The notes beneath the pieces are model-generated. The model searched no databases, was not told the origin of the DNA, and worked only from the letters and a program-made list of their open reading frames with translations. Positions 1 through 5,950 of a stretch of DNA of 6,386 bases are shown in pieces (position 1 is the first letter of the stretch; each line of letters opens with the position of its first letter). A program made the position numbers and the translations under genes. The stretch is from a bacterium (lineage in GTDB: Bacteria > Auribacterota > UBA3054 > B51-G9), in the NCBI GenBank assembly GCA_029933535.1, contig JAOZNZ010000198.1:1-6386 (forward strand), read 5' to 3'.

Positions 1-1
1 G

Positions 2-1146
2 TCAACATAGATCAATTTTTTCATTATTTTTTTAGTATTGGTTTAAGAAATTTAATATAAGTATTTGCTTGTCTCATCATACCTAAATCATTAAAATGGC
101 ATCCATCTACAGTTGCTTCCCCATCTGTTCCCAGCATATTTTTATTTGATAAGAAGTAAAGATTTTTGTCGCCTTTTTTAATTAATTTCGCATGTGTTTT
201 TCGTAATATATCACCTTTAGCTGTGGGTAGATCATTGAAATTAGAATCTTCTACAAGAAGAATAGGTGTAGTTGGATGGCTTTTCCTGAGTCTTTTAACA
301 AATGGCTCTACGCGATCAGAAACCATTTTTGGAGTCATGTTCCATAAAGTATCTAAAACATAAATATCCGGATTGAGTTCGGATATTATATCCGCTAACT
401 CTATCTCCATTTTGCCATTACCTGAAAATCCTAAATTTATAACTGACAAACCAAGCTCGCGACCAATTATTGAAGTCGTTATCATTCCCGGTCGCGAAGC
501 GCAACCACCTTGTGTTATCGAAGTGCCATAGAAAACGATAGAACGAGCGGGAGAAAAAACTTTAGATAAATATTTCCCTTTTGGGATTCCAATTTTAAGT
601 GATTTTAATCCATTATATGTCGGGAAATATATTACATATTCCCGACTGACCGGTAAAGTAAATTTAACATTGTTAGAAATGCTATGTGGTCGACCGTTCG
701 CGCAAAATCTTAATTCACTCTCTTTATTCCCGGCGTATAAATCTATCCCGCTAACTCCGGTTGCGGGCATGTGTAACATAGCCAGTTCCGGATTAGTAAG
801 AATCCAATTCGCCTTAATGGTTTTAGCATCTGTTTTAAAACGAACTAAAAGTCCTGAAGAAAATTTGCTTAGGTCCCATACAATTTTTCTTACTTTCTTT
901 TTAGCTGTGATTGGCAATCGATCATAATCTGAGATAGTATTTGTCCATCCTTTGCCTTCAATACCCAAAAGTGCTGCTTCATACCATACTAACGTCCCGT
1001 TAGTATTTAAAACGCCATTTTTAGGATTAATTATATTAGAAGAATAAGCGGTTATTGGCAATATTATTGCTAAACAAACAATTAGGTAAAAAAGTTTAAT
1101 TTTCATTTTATTTTTTTAATTAATAAAGCATAATTACATTGTCTGC
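2..1146 (-). repeat. Direct repeat, esterase-containing copy 1 (1145 bp)
   Basis: Aligns without gaps to 2957-4101 at a constant offset of 2955. It covers 22 bp downstream of the esterase, the whole gene, and 40 bp upstream of its ATG. I counted about 87 mismatches (about 92% identity), all between 33 and 911; 912-1146 is identical to 3867-4101. The right boundary is sharp: base 1147 (g) differs from 4102 (c) and the sequences are unrelated beyond. At the left, base 1 differs from 2956 and the window ends, so the true left boundary is unknown. The last 40 bp double as the 3' end of the double-LamG gene. Confidence 0.95.
24..1106 (-). CDS. Secreted SGNH/GDSL hydrolase, GxDLY type (copy 1)
   Basis: A 360-aa predicted exported esterase. 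Residues 1-20 form a signal peptide (KIK followed by a hydrophobic run ending PITA). Residues about 25-185 are a beta-rich N-terminal domain with the GxDLY signature (GIDLY, 120-124). The rest is an SGNH hydrolase domain: block I GTSIT with nucleophile Ser196, block II GFSGNG (oxyanion Gly229), block III LWNM with Asn256, and block V DGCH with Asp334 and His337. All catalytic positions are present. Members of this family hydrolyse esters, often acetyl groups on glycans; the substrate here is unknown. The start overlaps the stop of the upstream double-LamG gene by ATGA, and I see no Shine-Dalgarno, so translation is probably coupled. It is about 89% identical in protein to the copy at 2979-4061; the first 65 residues are the same in both. 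The start is chosen because it supplies the signal peptide and the next Met is at residue 110. The family call is firm and the substrate is not. Confidence 0.93.
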   Translation of the reverse strand: MKIKLFYLIVCLAIILPITAYSSNIINPKNGVLNTNGTLVWYEAALLGIEGKGWTNTISDYDRLPITAKKKVRKIVWDLSKFSSGLLVRFKTDAKTIKANWILTNPELAMLHMPATGVSGIDLYAGNKESELRFCANGRPHSISNNVKFTLPVSREYVIYFPTYNGLKSLKIGIPKGKYLSKVFSPARSIVFYGTSITQGGCASRPGMITTSIIGRELGLSVINLGFSGNGKMEIELADIISELNPDIYVLDTLWNMTPKMVSDRVEPFVKRLRKSHPTTPILLVEDSNFNDLPTAKGDILRKTHAKLIKKGDKNLYFLSNKNMLGTDGEATVDGCHFNDLGMMRQANTYIKFLKPILKK

Positions 1147-2725
1147 GAAATGCAAGTAGTGCAAGCGCAATTCCGCCAAGTATCATTCCGGGTTCGGGAA
1201 CAACAGACCCAAGAAATTCTTCTGGTGTAAGAGCAGTATCGCTAATTCTGACTTCATCAACGTTTCCATCTACAGGATACTGAACAATTCCATCATGTAC
1301 TCCGCAACCAATTGTCCATGGGTAACTATTGTTGATCATTCCACCAACTATTGGCAGACCTGGTGGAGCATGGGTTACATCCATAGTCGCTATTATTTCG
1401 TAGTCCGTATCACCTTCTCCTTTTACATAACAATAAGCTATTGTTTCTTCGCAGACAAAAGCTAAGCGGTACCATTTACTGGGAGTACATGTATAAGTAG
1501 AAAAGCTATGAACCATATTTGTATTCTTATCGCAGAAATATGAAGAGATTGCGCCATTCTGCATGATTCTAATTCCGAATGTACATTCCCACCAACCTTT
1601 GCCAGCGGCACCCCTAAAAGGATCACCGCCTTTACAAATTATAAAAGTCTGTTCAGCACTTAAAGAATTATATTTAAACATACATTCAACAGTAAATTCT
1701 TCTAAATCCATTGAATCAATATTGTTGCCACCGGTTTCTTCGCCGAAAGTACCAACATTTTGCTCTGCCAAACTAAAAGCTCTTGACATTGTGTCTTCAG
1801 CACCTGTTTGAGGCACATTTGCAAAAGGAACATCAGTTGATGCAACTGACAAAACCGGTGTAATATCAGTTGCCATGTGATTGTCGTTACCTGAAGAATC
1901 TACATAGTAATTATCGTTATTTCCCTGGTGAACACCGTTTGTTCCTTCTTCAAATCTCCAGTATGCTACAGGAGTAACAGTATTTCCGCCTGAAGCAGCA
2001 AGAAATTGATCTTCATCAAGAGCGTAATCACAAATTCTAACTTCATCAGCTGAACCGCCAAAATTTTCTTGACCGATATTCCATGCACTTGTATTAGAAA
2101 TCATACCGTCAACAATATCTGTTATATGCGCTTCGAGTTCATAATAATCATCATCTTCTTCTTTAATATAAAGCCAAGCCTCACTTCCATCACACACACA
2201 AGCAACCCAATACCACTCACCAACTACATAAGAAAAAGATGAGGTAAGGGAGTGAACAGCTGAATCGCTATCCGTAAATTCATAGCTGATTCTTTTATCA
2301 ATTAATGTAGGAGTAGCGCTATATGCGAAAAAAAGTTTAAATGGGTTATTGTTGACAACATTAGCCGGATGAACTATGCGGTTTCTCATAGCACATTCGA
2401 TTGTAAAACCACCGGTAAAATCATGGGAATCAATCGGTTTGCTTTGAGTTGAAATGTACATATTATTGTAAAAATTTAACGCGATTTTATTTTCCAATCC
2501 CGATTGCGGGATTGTTGCCGCGGGAACTGCTCCAACAGGAGCCGGAAAATACCAGCTTGACATGTCATTTCCGTTACCGGATGAATCTACGTAATAACGA
2601 TCCAGATTATTTGTGTGGGTCGAACCGTCCGAGCCTTCTTCGAGTCGCCAGTATGCGACTGTTGCCGCATTTACGCTTAAACAAAGCATAACTACAGTAA
2701 GTGTTGAGATAATGAAATTTTTCAT
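1103..2725 (-). CDS. Double LamG-domain PEP-CTERM surface protein
   Basis: A 540-aa exported protein with no enzymatic motif seen. The signal peptide is residues 1-20 (ends SVNA). Two LamG/concanavalin A-like units follow, at about 23-245 and 253-503. Each opens with VAYWR(L/F)EEG, then YYVDSSGN, and closes with DEVRI.D.AL, with a period of 230 residues. Such jelly-roll domains commonly bind glycans. A PEP-CTERM sorting signal follows: VPEP at 509-512, a hydrophobic segment 513-526, then Arg-Arg 527-528. PEP-CTERM proteins normally end within a few basic residues, but this one carries a 12-residue tail (QCNYALLIKKIK). Its codons, from within Arg527 onward, lie in sequence shared exactly with the region upstream of the other esterase copy, so the 3' end looks like a recombination product. 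The start follows AAGGA by 5 nt. It is first in an operon with the SGNH esterase and is preceded by its own promoter. The ligand is unknown. Confidence 0.9.
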   Translation of the reverse strand: MKNFIISTLTVVMLCLSVNAATVAYWRLEEGSDGSTHTNNLDRYYVDSSGNGNDMSSWYFPAPVGAVPAATIPQSGLENKIALNFYNNMYISTQSKPIDSHDFTGGFTIECAMRNRIVHPANVVNNNPFKLFFAYSATPTLIDKRISYEFTDSDSAVHSLTSSFSYVVGEWYWVACVCDGSEAWLYIKEEDDDYYELEAHITDIVDGMISNTSAWNIGQENFGGSADEVRICDYALDEDQFLAASGGNTVTPVAYWRFEEGTNGVHQGNNDNYYVDSSGNDNHMATDITPVLSVASTDVPFANVPQTGAEDTMSRAFSLAEQNVGTFGEETGGNNIDSMDLEEFTVECMFKYNSLSAEQTFIICKGGDPFRGAAGKGWWECTFGIRIMQNGAISSYFCDKNTNMVHSFSTYTCTPSKWYRLAFVCEETIAYCYVKGEGDTDYEIIATMDVTHAPPGLPIVGGMINNSYPWTIGCGVHDGIVQYPVDGNVDEVRISDTALTPEEFLGSVVPEPGMILGGIALALLAFRRQCNYALLIKKIK

Positions 2726-2730
2726 ATCGT

Positions 2731-2735
2731 TCCTT
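2731..2735 (-). promoter_or_regulatory. Ribosome binding site AAGGA of the double-LamG gene
   Basis: AAGGA with a 5-nt gap to the ATG at 2725 supports this start, which also yields a proper signal peptide. Confidence 0.75.
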
Positions 2736-2748
2736 TTTTGTTATTATG

Positions 2749-2772
2749 TTCTGTCAAATAAAACAGACAGAA
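2749..2772 (-). promoter_or_regulatory. Leader hairpin before the double-LamG gene
   Basis: Perfect 7-bp arms TTCTGTC (2749-2755) and GACAGAA (2766-2772) around a 10-nt loop, ending 13 bp upstream of the Shine-Dalgarno. There is no equivalent at this place in the other unit. It may affect translation or mRNA stability; no regulator is evident. Confidence 0.5.
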
Positions 2773-2823
2773 TTATTTATAGCATTTTTTTATATGTTTT
2801 AGGATGTTTTTTTGTTATCTCTC

Positions 2824-2834
2824 TTTTTGAGTTA
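2824..2834 (-). promoter_or_regulatory. Conserved leader element TAACTCAAAAA, unit B
   Basis: Identical to 5853-5863, placed 28 nt beyond the operator candidate of this unit. Function unknown. Confidence 0.4.
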
Positions 2835-2862
2835 CGGGCTTAAGCAACCATTATGTTACAAA

Positions 2863-2878
2863 CGAACAAAAACAAACA
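2863..2878 (-). promoter_or_regulatory. Candidate operator, TGTTYG direct repeat (second copy)
   Basis: On the minus strand TGTTTG and TGTTCG occur 10 bp apart just downstream of the -10. The two half-site variants are in the opposite order from the other unit, as expected if the C/T position is free and the spacing is what is conserved. It would make the two units part of one regulon. Confidence 0.5.
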
Positions 2879-2890
2879 TCTAATAATGAT

Positions 2891-2919
2891 ATGATATCAT
2901 TTTTAAAAATATATTTCAA
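2891..2919 (-). promoter_or_regulatory. Sigma70-type promoter of the double-LamG/esterase operon
   Basis: On the minus strand, -35 TTGAAA (2919-2914), a 17-nt AT-rich spacer almost identical to that of the other unit, and -10 TATCAT (2896-2891). The predicted start is near 2884, giving a leader of about 160 nt. It should drive both the double-LamG gene and the coupled esterase, since no terminator separates them. Confidence 0.8.
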
Positions 2920-2935
2920 CCCCCTTAACCTTGTG

Positions 2936-2951
2936 ACGCGAGTTGTCGCGT
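2936..2951. repeat. Inverted repeat downstream of esterase copy 2
   Basis: ACGCGA (2936-2941), loop GTTG, TCGCGT (2946-2951). A compact GC-rich stem in AT-rich sequence, 28 bp past the esterase stop and 5 bp from the duplication boundary. It could slow or end transcription of copy 2, but it lacks a U tract. Confidence 0.5.
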
Positions 2952-2956
2952 TATTA

Positions 2957-4101
2957 TCAACATAGATCAATTTTTTCATTATTTTTTCAGTATTGGTTTA
3001 AGGTATTTAATATAAGCATCTGCTTGTCTCATCATACCTAAATCACTAAAATGGCATCCATCTACAGTTGCTTCACCATCTGTTCCCAGCATATTTTTAT
3101 TTGATAAAAAGTAAAGATTTTTGTCACCTTCTTTAATTAATTTCGCATATATTTTTCGTAATATATCACCTTTAGCTGTGGGTAGATCATTGAAATTGGA
3201 ATCTTCTACAAGAATAATAGGTGTGGTTGGACGGTTTTTTCTGAGTCTTTTAACAAATGGCTCTGCACGTTCAGAAACCATTTTTGGAGTCATATTCCAT
3301 AAGGGATCTAAAACATAAATAGCCGGATTGAGTTCAGACATTATATCTGCTAACTCTATCTCCATGGTGCCATTGGCTGAAAATCCCATGTTTATGATAG
3401 ATATACCAAGCTTGCGACCAATTATTGAAGTCGTTATCATTCCCGGTCGTGAAGCGCAACCGCCTTCTGTTATCGAAGTGCCATAGAAAACGATAGAAGG
3501 AGTTGGAGAAGATAATTTAGATAAATATTTCCCTTTTGGGATTCCAATTTTAAGTGATTTTAATTCGTTATATGTCGGAAAATATATTACATATTCCTGA
3601 CTGACCGGTAAAGTAAATTTAACATTGTTAGAAATGCTATGAGGTCGACCATTCGCGCAAAATCTTAATTCACCTTCCTTATTTCTGGCGTATAAATCTA
3701 TCCCGCTAACACCGGTTGCGGGCATGTGCAGCACAGCTAATTCCGGATTAGTAAGAATCCAATTTACATTAATGGTTTTAGCGTCTGTTTTAAAGCGAAC
3801 CAAAAAACCTGAAGGAAATTTGCCTAGATTCCATATAGCTTTTCTTACAATTTTTTTAGCTGTAAATGGCAATCGATCATAATCTGAGATAGTATTTGTC
3901 CATCCTTTGCCTTCAATACCCAAAAGTGCTGCTTCATACCATACTAACGTCCCGTTAGTATTTAAAACGCCATTTTTAGGATTAATTATATTAGAAGAAT
4001 AAGCGGTTATTGGCAATATTATTGCTAAACAAACAATTAGGTAAAAAAGTTTAATTTTCATTTTATTTTTTTAATTAATAAAGCATAATTACATTGTCTG
4101 C
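2957..4101 (-). repeat. Direct repeat, esterase-containing copy 2 (1145 bp)
   Basis: Partner of the repeat at 2-1146. Here the 40 bp upstream of the esterase ATG are non-coding. The right boundary (4101) falls inside the left arm of an imperfect hairpin at 4097-4128, and the left boundary lies 5 bp from another inverted repeat (2936-2951). No terminal inverted repeats, transposase or target-site duplication accompany the unit, so it looks like a segmental duplication and not an insertion sequence. Confidence 0.95.
2979..4061 (-). CDS. Secreted SGNH/GDSL hydrolase, GxDLY type (copy 2)
   Basis: A 360-aa paralogue of the esterase at 24-1106, with the same layout: signal peptide 1-20, GIDLY at 120-124, and a hydrolase domain with Ser196, Asn256, Asp334 and His337 retained. 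I count 41 residue differences between the copies, all after residue 65. One falls in block II, where GFSGNG becomes GFSANG, changing the glycine aligned with the oxyanion-hole glycine of SGNH enzymes to alanine. A main-chain NH would still be available, so activity may be altered but not necessarily lost. Unlike copy 1, it is separated from the upstream PEP-CTERM gene by 174 bp containing an intrinsic terminator. No Shine-Dalgarno precedes the ATG, and only a weak promoter candidate (4082-4110) is visible, so it may be poorly expressed. It is an intact reading frame, not a pseudogene by sequence. Confidence 0.92.
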   Translation of the reverse strand: MKIKLFYLIVCLAIILPITAYSSNIINPKNGVLNTNGTLVWYEAALLGIEGKGWTNTISDYDRLPFTAKKIVRKAIWNLGKFPSGFLVRFKTDAKTINVNWILTNPELAVLHMPATGVSGIDLYARNKEGELRFCANGRPHSISNNVKFTLPVSQEYVIYFPTYNELKSLKIGIPKGKYLSKLSSPTPSIVFYGTSITEGGCASRPGMITTSIIGRKLGISIINMGFSANGTMEIELADIMSELNPAIYVLDPLWNMTPKMVSERAEPFVKRLRKNRPTTPIILVEDSNFNDLPTAKGDILRKIYAKLIKEGDKNLYFLSNKNMLGTDGEATVDGCHFSDLGMMRQADAYIKYLKPILKK

Positions 4102-4110
4102 CAATCCCAA
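4082..4110 (-). promoter_or_regulatory. Weak promoter candidate for esterase copy 2
   Basis: TTGGGA (4110-4105), 17 nt, TATGCT (4087-4082) on the minus strand; each box matches 4 of 6. It lies beyond the terminator and would give a very short leader. The -10 is in the shared repeat, so copy 1 has it too, but with a different -35. This is the only candidate I see for copy 2. Confidence 0.25.
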
Positions 4111-4128
4111 ATAAATTGGGTTTGCAGA
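4097..4128. repeat. Imperfect hairpin spanning the repeat boundary
   Basis: Outer arms TCTGC (4097-4101) and GCAGA (4124-4128), an asymmetric internal loop, inner arms CCCAA (4106-4110) and TTGGG (4116-4120), loop ATAAA. The left outer arm belongs to the duplicated 1145-bp segment and the rest does not. There is no U tract, so it is not a terminator. Confidence 0.55.
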
Positions 4129-4190
4129 TGGAGGGGAAAAGACACTACCTGATTGTAGAAAAAATTGTAGAAATCTCTCAGGATTATGTG

Positions 4191-4220
4191 AAAAAGGGAC
4201 GCCACAGACGGCGCCCCTTT
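4191..4220 (-). terminator. Intrinsic terminator of the thioredoxin-LamG gene
   Basis: Read on the minus strand: an 11-bp stem (arms 4220-4210 and 4203-4193), a 6-nt loop GTCTGT, then a U run ending at 4191. One pair is a G-U wobble in the minus-strand RNA but an A-C mismatch in the plus-strand RNA, so the hairpin is best formed in the direction of the upstream gene, whose stop lies 16 bp before it. It separates that gene from esterase copy 2. Confidence 0.9.
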
Positions 4221-4235
4221 AGGAAAATTAAATTA

Positions 4236-5738
4236 TTATTTTCTAAAAGCAAGTAATCCTAATAAACCAATAAAACCAAACGTAAAAGGTTCAGGAACCA
4301 CTATTCCCCATCTTATTTCATCCATATCACCCTGGAATAAACGAGAAGGAACAAAATAAGAATCTCCAATAATAATATCTGTTATCGCCGGTTGTAATAA
4401 ACTGGGAACAGTGGTAGTGTTAGTTACATATCCGCCACCATCGTTTCCAACAATTACCTTCACATTATTATTTGACACTGAGAAGCTAAGACGATACCAA
4501 ACGTTAGAACTAAGAACTTTATTTGACCAAAAGAAATGAGGATTAACATCCATATCGTAAACTATCATTAGTATTTTTCCGGATATATCATCAACATTTC
4601 GAATATAAGTTTTAACAGGATAAGTTATAAATACTCCCATATAATTATCGCCTGAAAGGGGAGGCAATCCATTAAATCTAAAGTTTAAATCAATATCCAT
4701 ATTATCTCCACCCGGCCATGCGTTAGTTACAATTATTGAATCATTCCCGTCAAACGCAAGATAATCTCCACCATAAGGAGAGTTAGTTTTGAAGGTCGGC
4801 ATTGTGGAATCATCTCTTGCAATTCCCCAGTTGTTTGAGGCATTCATAATCGGCGAAACAGCGAGACGTCCGCTTGAATTGTCATCAGGAGTCTGGAAAC
4901 AATCAGGGTCACTATTAGGCCATTGATTTGTAACAACAGCATCACAGTGTAAAAGTCCGCGATTGAATGAGTTGTCAGTGCAAGGCGGAATCGCGCGATT
5001 AATAGTTACGCTGTCACTCGCTTCATCACCGTAAATATTTGTTCCGGTTACGGTAATCAAATTACCGCCGACACCAAGGTTGACATCAATTGACCAGTTG
5101 TTTGTAGCCGGGAAACTTTCGCCGGAACCTGTAAGTTTATTTGCCCATGTCATAGTACCAACAACGCTATCGTTTGTGCCGTTGATAGTGTACTGTGTTA
5201 CATTGTTAGGTACAGTTGTATCGGGAGTAATTATACCGACACCGACCGGCGCTGTTACCATAGCATCTACAGCATCTGCTACCGCTTGATCAAGTGCAGC
5301 CTGATCAGTTTCCGGACTTCCTATCCAGGTAATTATACCTTTATCGTCAATTACAAAAACTGTCGGAACGCCAACAACACCGTAATCGTTTCTTGATGAG
5401 CTCTCGGAACCGACAATATATTCTATACCATATAATTGCACAAAATTGTTGACAGTTGCATAAGCTTCATCTGAAAGAGCTACTACTGCAACCCCATCGC
5501 TTTTATATTTATTGTATAAGTTTTCCATGGTCGGTACAGAACTTTGACAATGCGGACACCATGTTGCAAAAAACTCAAGGACAAGAACATTGCCTTTGAA
5601 TGAGTTAATATTTAAATTTTGGCTTGATGAGTTAATCCAATGCTGAGCACTAATATCCGGAGCAGGTTGTCCAACAGAAACTGCGAAGATATTTCCGGCG
5701 ATAATTAAACTAACAATTGCGATAATAACACTTTTCAT
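4236..5738 (-). CDS. Exported thioredoxin-like/Ig-like/LamG-like PEP-CTERM fusion protein
   Basis: A 500-aa predicted cell-surface protein. The signal peptide is residues 1-19. Residues 20-160 are a TlpA/AhpC-TSA-like thioredoxin fold: GQPAPDIS, then EFFATWCPHC with the CxxC pair Cys61/Cys64, and the cis-proline segment VGVPT with Pro125. In this family the CxxC reduces or exchanges disulfides outside the cytoplasm. Residues about 172-248 form an Ig-like beta-sandwich (NGTNDSVVGTMTW ... VTGTNIYG). Residues about 255-478 look LamG/concanavalin-like, with YLAFDGNDSI and the closing motif MDEIRWG. The C-terminus is a PEP-CTERM signal: VPEP 481-484, hydrophobic 485-498, Arg-Lys end. An AAGGAG Shine-Dalgarno sits 6 nt before the ATG. 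It has its own strong promoter and ends in an intrinsic terminator. Joining a redox domain to a sorted lectin-like module is unusual. The thioredoxin and PEP-CTERM calls are firm; the LamG-like call is moderate and the physiological target is unknown. Confidence 0.88.
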   Translation of the reverse strand: MKSVIIAIVSLIIAGNIFAVSVGQPAPDISAQHWINSSSQNLNINSFKGNVLVLEFFATWCPHCQSSVPTMENLYNKYKSDGVAVVALSDEAYATVNNFVQLYGIEYIVGSESSSRNDYGVVGVPTVFVIDDKGIITWIGSPETDQAALDQAVADAVDAMVTAPVGVGIITPDTTVPNNVTQYTINGTNDSVVGTMTWANKLTGSGESFPATNNWSIDVNLGVGGNLITVTGTNIYGDEASDSVTINRAIPPCTDNSFNRGLLHCDAVVTNQWPNSDPDCFQTPDDNSSGRLAVSPIMNASNNWGIARDDSTMPTFKTNSPYGGDYLAFDGNDSIIVTNAWPGGDNMDIDLNFRFNGLPPLSGDNYMGVFITYPVKTYIRNVDDISGKILMIVYDMDVNPHFFWSNKVLSSNVWYRLSFSVSNNNVKVIVGNDGGGYVTNTTTVPSLLQPAITDIIIGDSYFVPSRLFQGDMDEIRWGIVVPEPFTFGFIGLLGLLAFRK

Positions 5739-5744
5739 TTTTGT

Positions 5745-5750
5745 CTCCTT
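5745..5750 (-). promoter_or_regulatory. Ribosome binding site AAGGAG of the thioredoxin-LamG gene
   Basis: AAGGAG lies 6 nt before the ATG at 5738 and fixes that start. The esterase genes lack any comparable site. Confidence 0.85.
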
Positions 5751-5812
5751 TTTGTTTGTTAAATTTTTTAATTATTATAAAACACTAAAATTATGAGTAC
5801 TTTTGATAAATT

Positions 5813-5820
5813 ACCTCCTT
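5813..5820 (-). promoter_or_regulatory. Orphan full-length Shine-Dalgarno in the leader
   Basis: AAGGAGGT on the minus strand, a full 8-nt match to the anti-SD, about 75 nt upstream of the real start. No ATG, GTG or TTG follows at usable spacing. Short arms AAATTA and TAATTT flank it. It may be a ribosome standby site, a relic of a leader peptide, or chance. Confidence 0.35.
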
Positions 5821-5852
5821 GATTATAATTTAAAAAATAACTATTCACATAT

Positions 5853-5863
5853 TTTTTGAGTTA
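5853..5863 (-). promoter_or_regulatory. Conserved leader element TAACTCAAAAA, unit A
   Basis: An 11-nt block identical to 2824-2834, about 50-60 nt into the predicted leader and 34 nt beyond the operator candidate. I do not recognise it. It could be a second protein site or part of an RNA leader element. Confidence 0.4.
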
Positions 5864-5897
5864 TGGATTTAAATGACGGTTAAGGTTGTGTTCTATA

Positions 5898-5913
5898 CAA
5901 ACAAAATCGAACA
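5898..5913 (-). promoter_or_regulatory. Candidate operator, TGTTYG direct repeat
   Basis: On the minus strand TGTTCG and TGTTTG occur 10 bp apart, one helical turn, covering the predicted transcription start. The left half with its flank (ATGTTCGAT) resembles the half-site of E. coli GlpR and related DeoR-family repressors. The position fits repression. The regulator is not in the window and the family assignment is inference. Confidence 0.5.
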
Positions 5914-5921
5914 TTTAGAAA

Positions 5922-5950
5922 ATAATACCATATTTAAAAATATATGTCAA
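5922..5950 (-). promoter_or_regulatory. Sigma70-type promoter of the thioredoxin-LamG gene
   Basis: On the minus strand, -35 TTGACA (5950-5945) is a perfect consensus match. A 17-nt spacer and -10 TATTAT (5927-5922, 5 of 6) follow. The predicted start is near 5915, giving a leader of roughly 175 nt. The same arrangement recurs upstream of the double-LamG gene. Confidence 0.85.

Larger units (their letters stand above)
2824..2921 (-). repeat. Shared regulatory head of unit B
   Basis: Counterpart of 5853-5952, in the same orientation and position relative to a PEP-CTERM gene. It contains the promoter (2891-2919), the operator candidate (2863-2878) and the TAACTCAAAAA element (2824-2834). It begins about 100 bp upstream of the start codon and lies just downstream of esterase copy 2. 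Confidence 0.8.

Noticed and set aside
166..363. Open reading frames on the plus strand inside the esterase, LamG and thioredoxin genes (e.g. 166-363, 670-927, 1563-1811, 2449-2691, 2613-2843, 3121-3318, 5080-5289)
   Set aside because: They lie antisense to well-supported genes, have no recognisable domains, and no ribosome binding sites were found. The one at 166 recurs at 3121 only because the esterase itself is duplicated.
2979..4061. Esterase copy 2 as a pseudogene
   Set aside because: The frame is full length with signal peptide and all catalytic residues. Weak expression signals alone do not make it broken.
2..4101. The duplicated esterase segment as an insertion sequence or composite transposon
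   Set aside because: There is no transposase, no terminal inverted repeats and no target duplication. The repeat is gene-sized and its edges sit at coding and hairpin sequence.
4152..4173. Short tandem ATTGTAGAAA repeat (two copies, 12-bp period)
   Set aside because: Only two short AT-rich copies in intergenic sequence; no array, no link to CRISPR or a known regulator site.
4102..4190. Remnant of a coding 3' end between the terminator and esterase copy 2
   Set aside because: Minus-strand translation gives short stretches without PEP-CTERM or LamG-like motifs before stops; nothing supports a relic gene.
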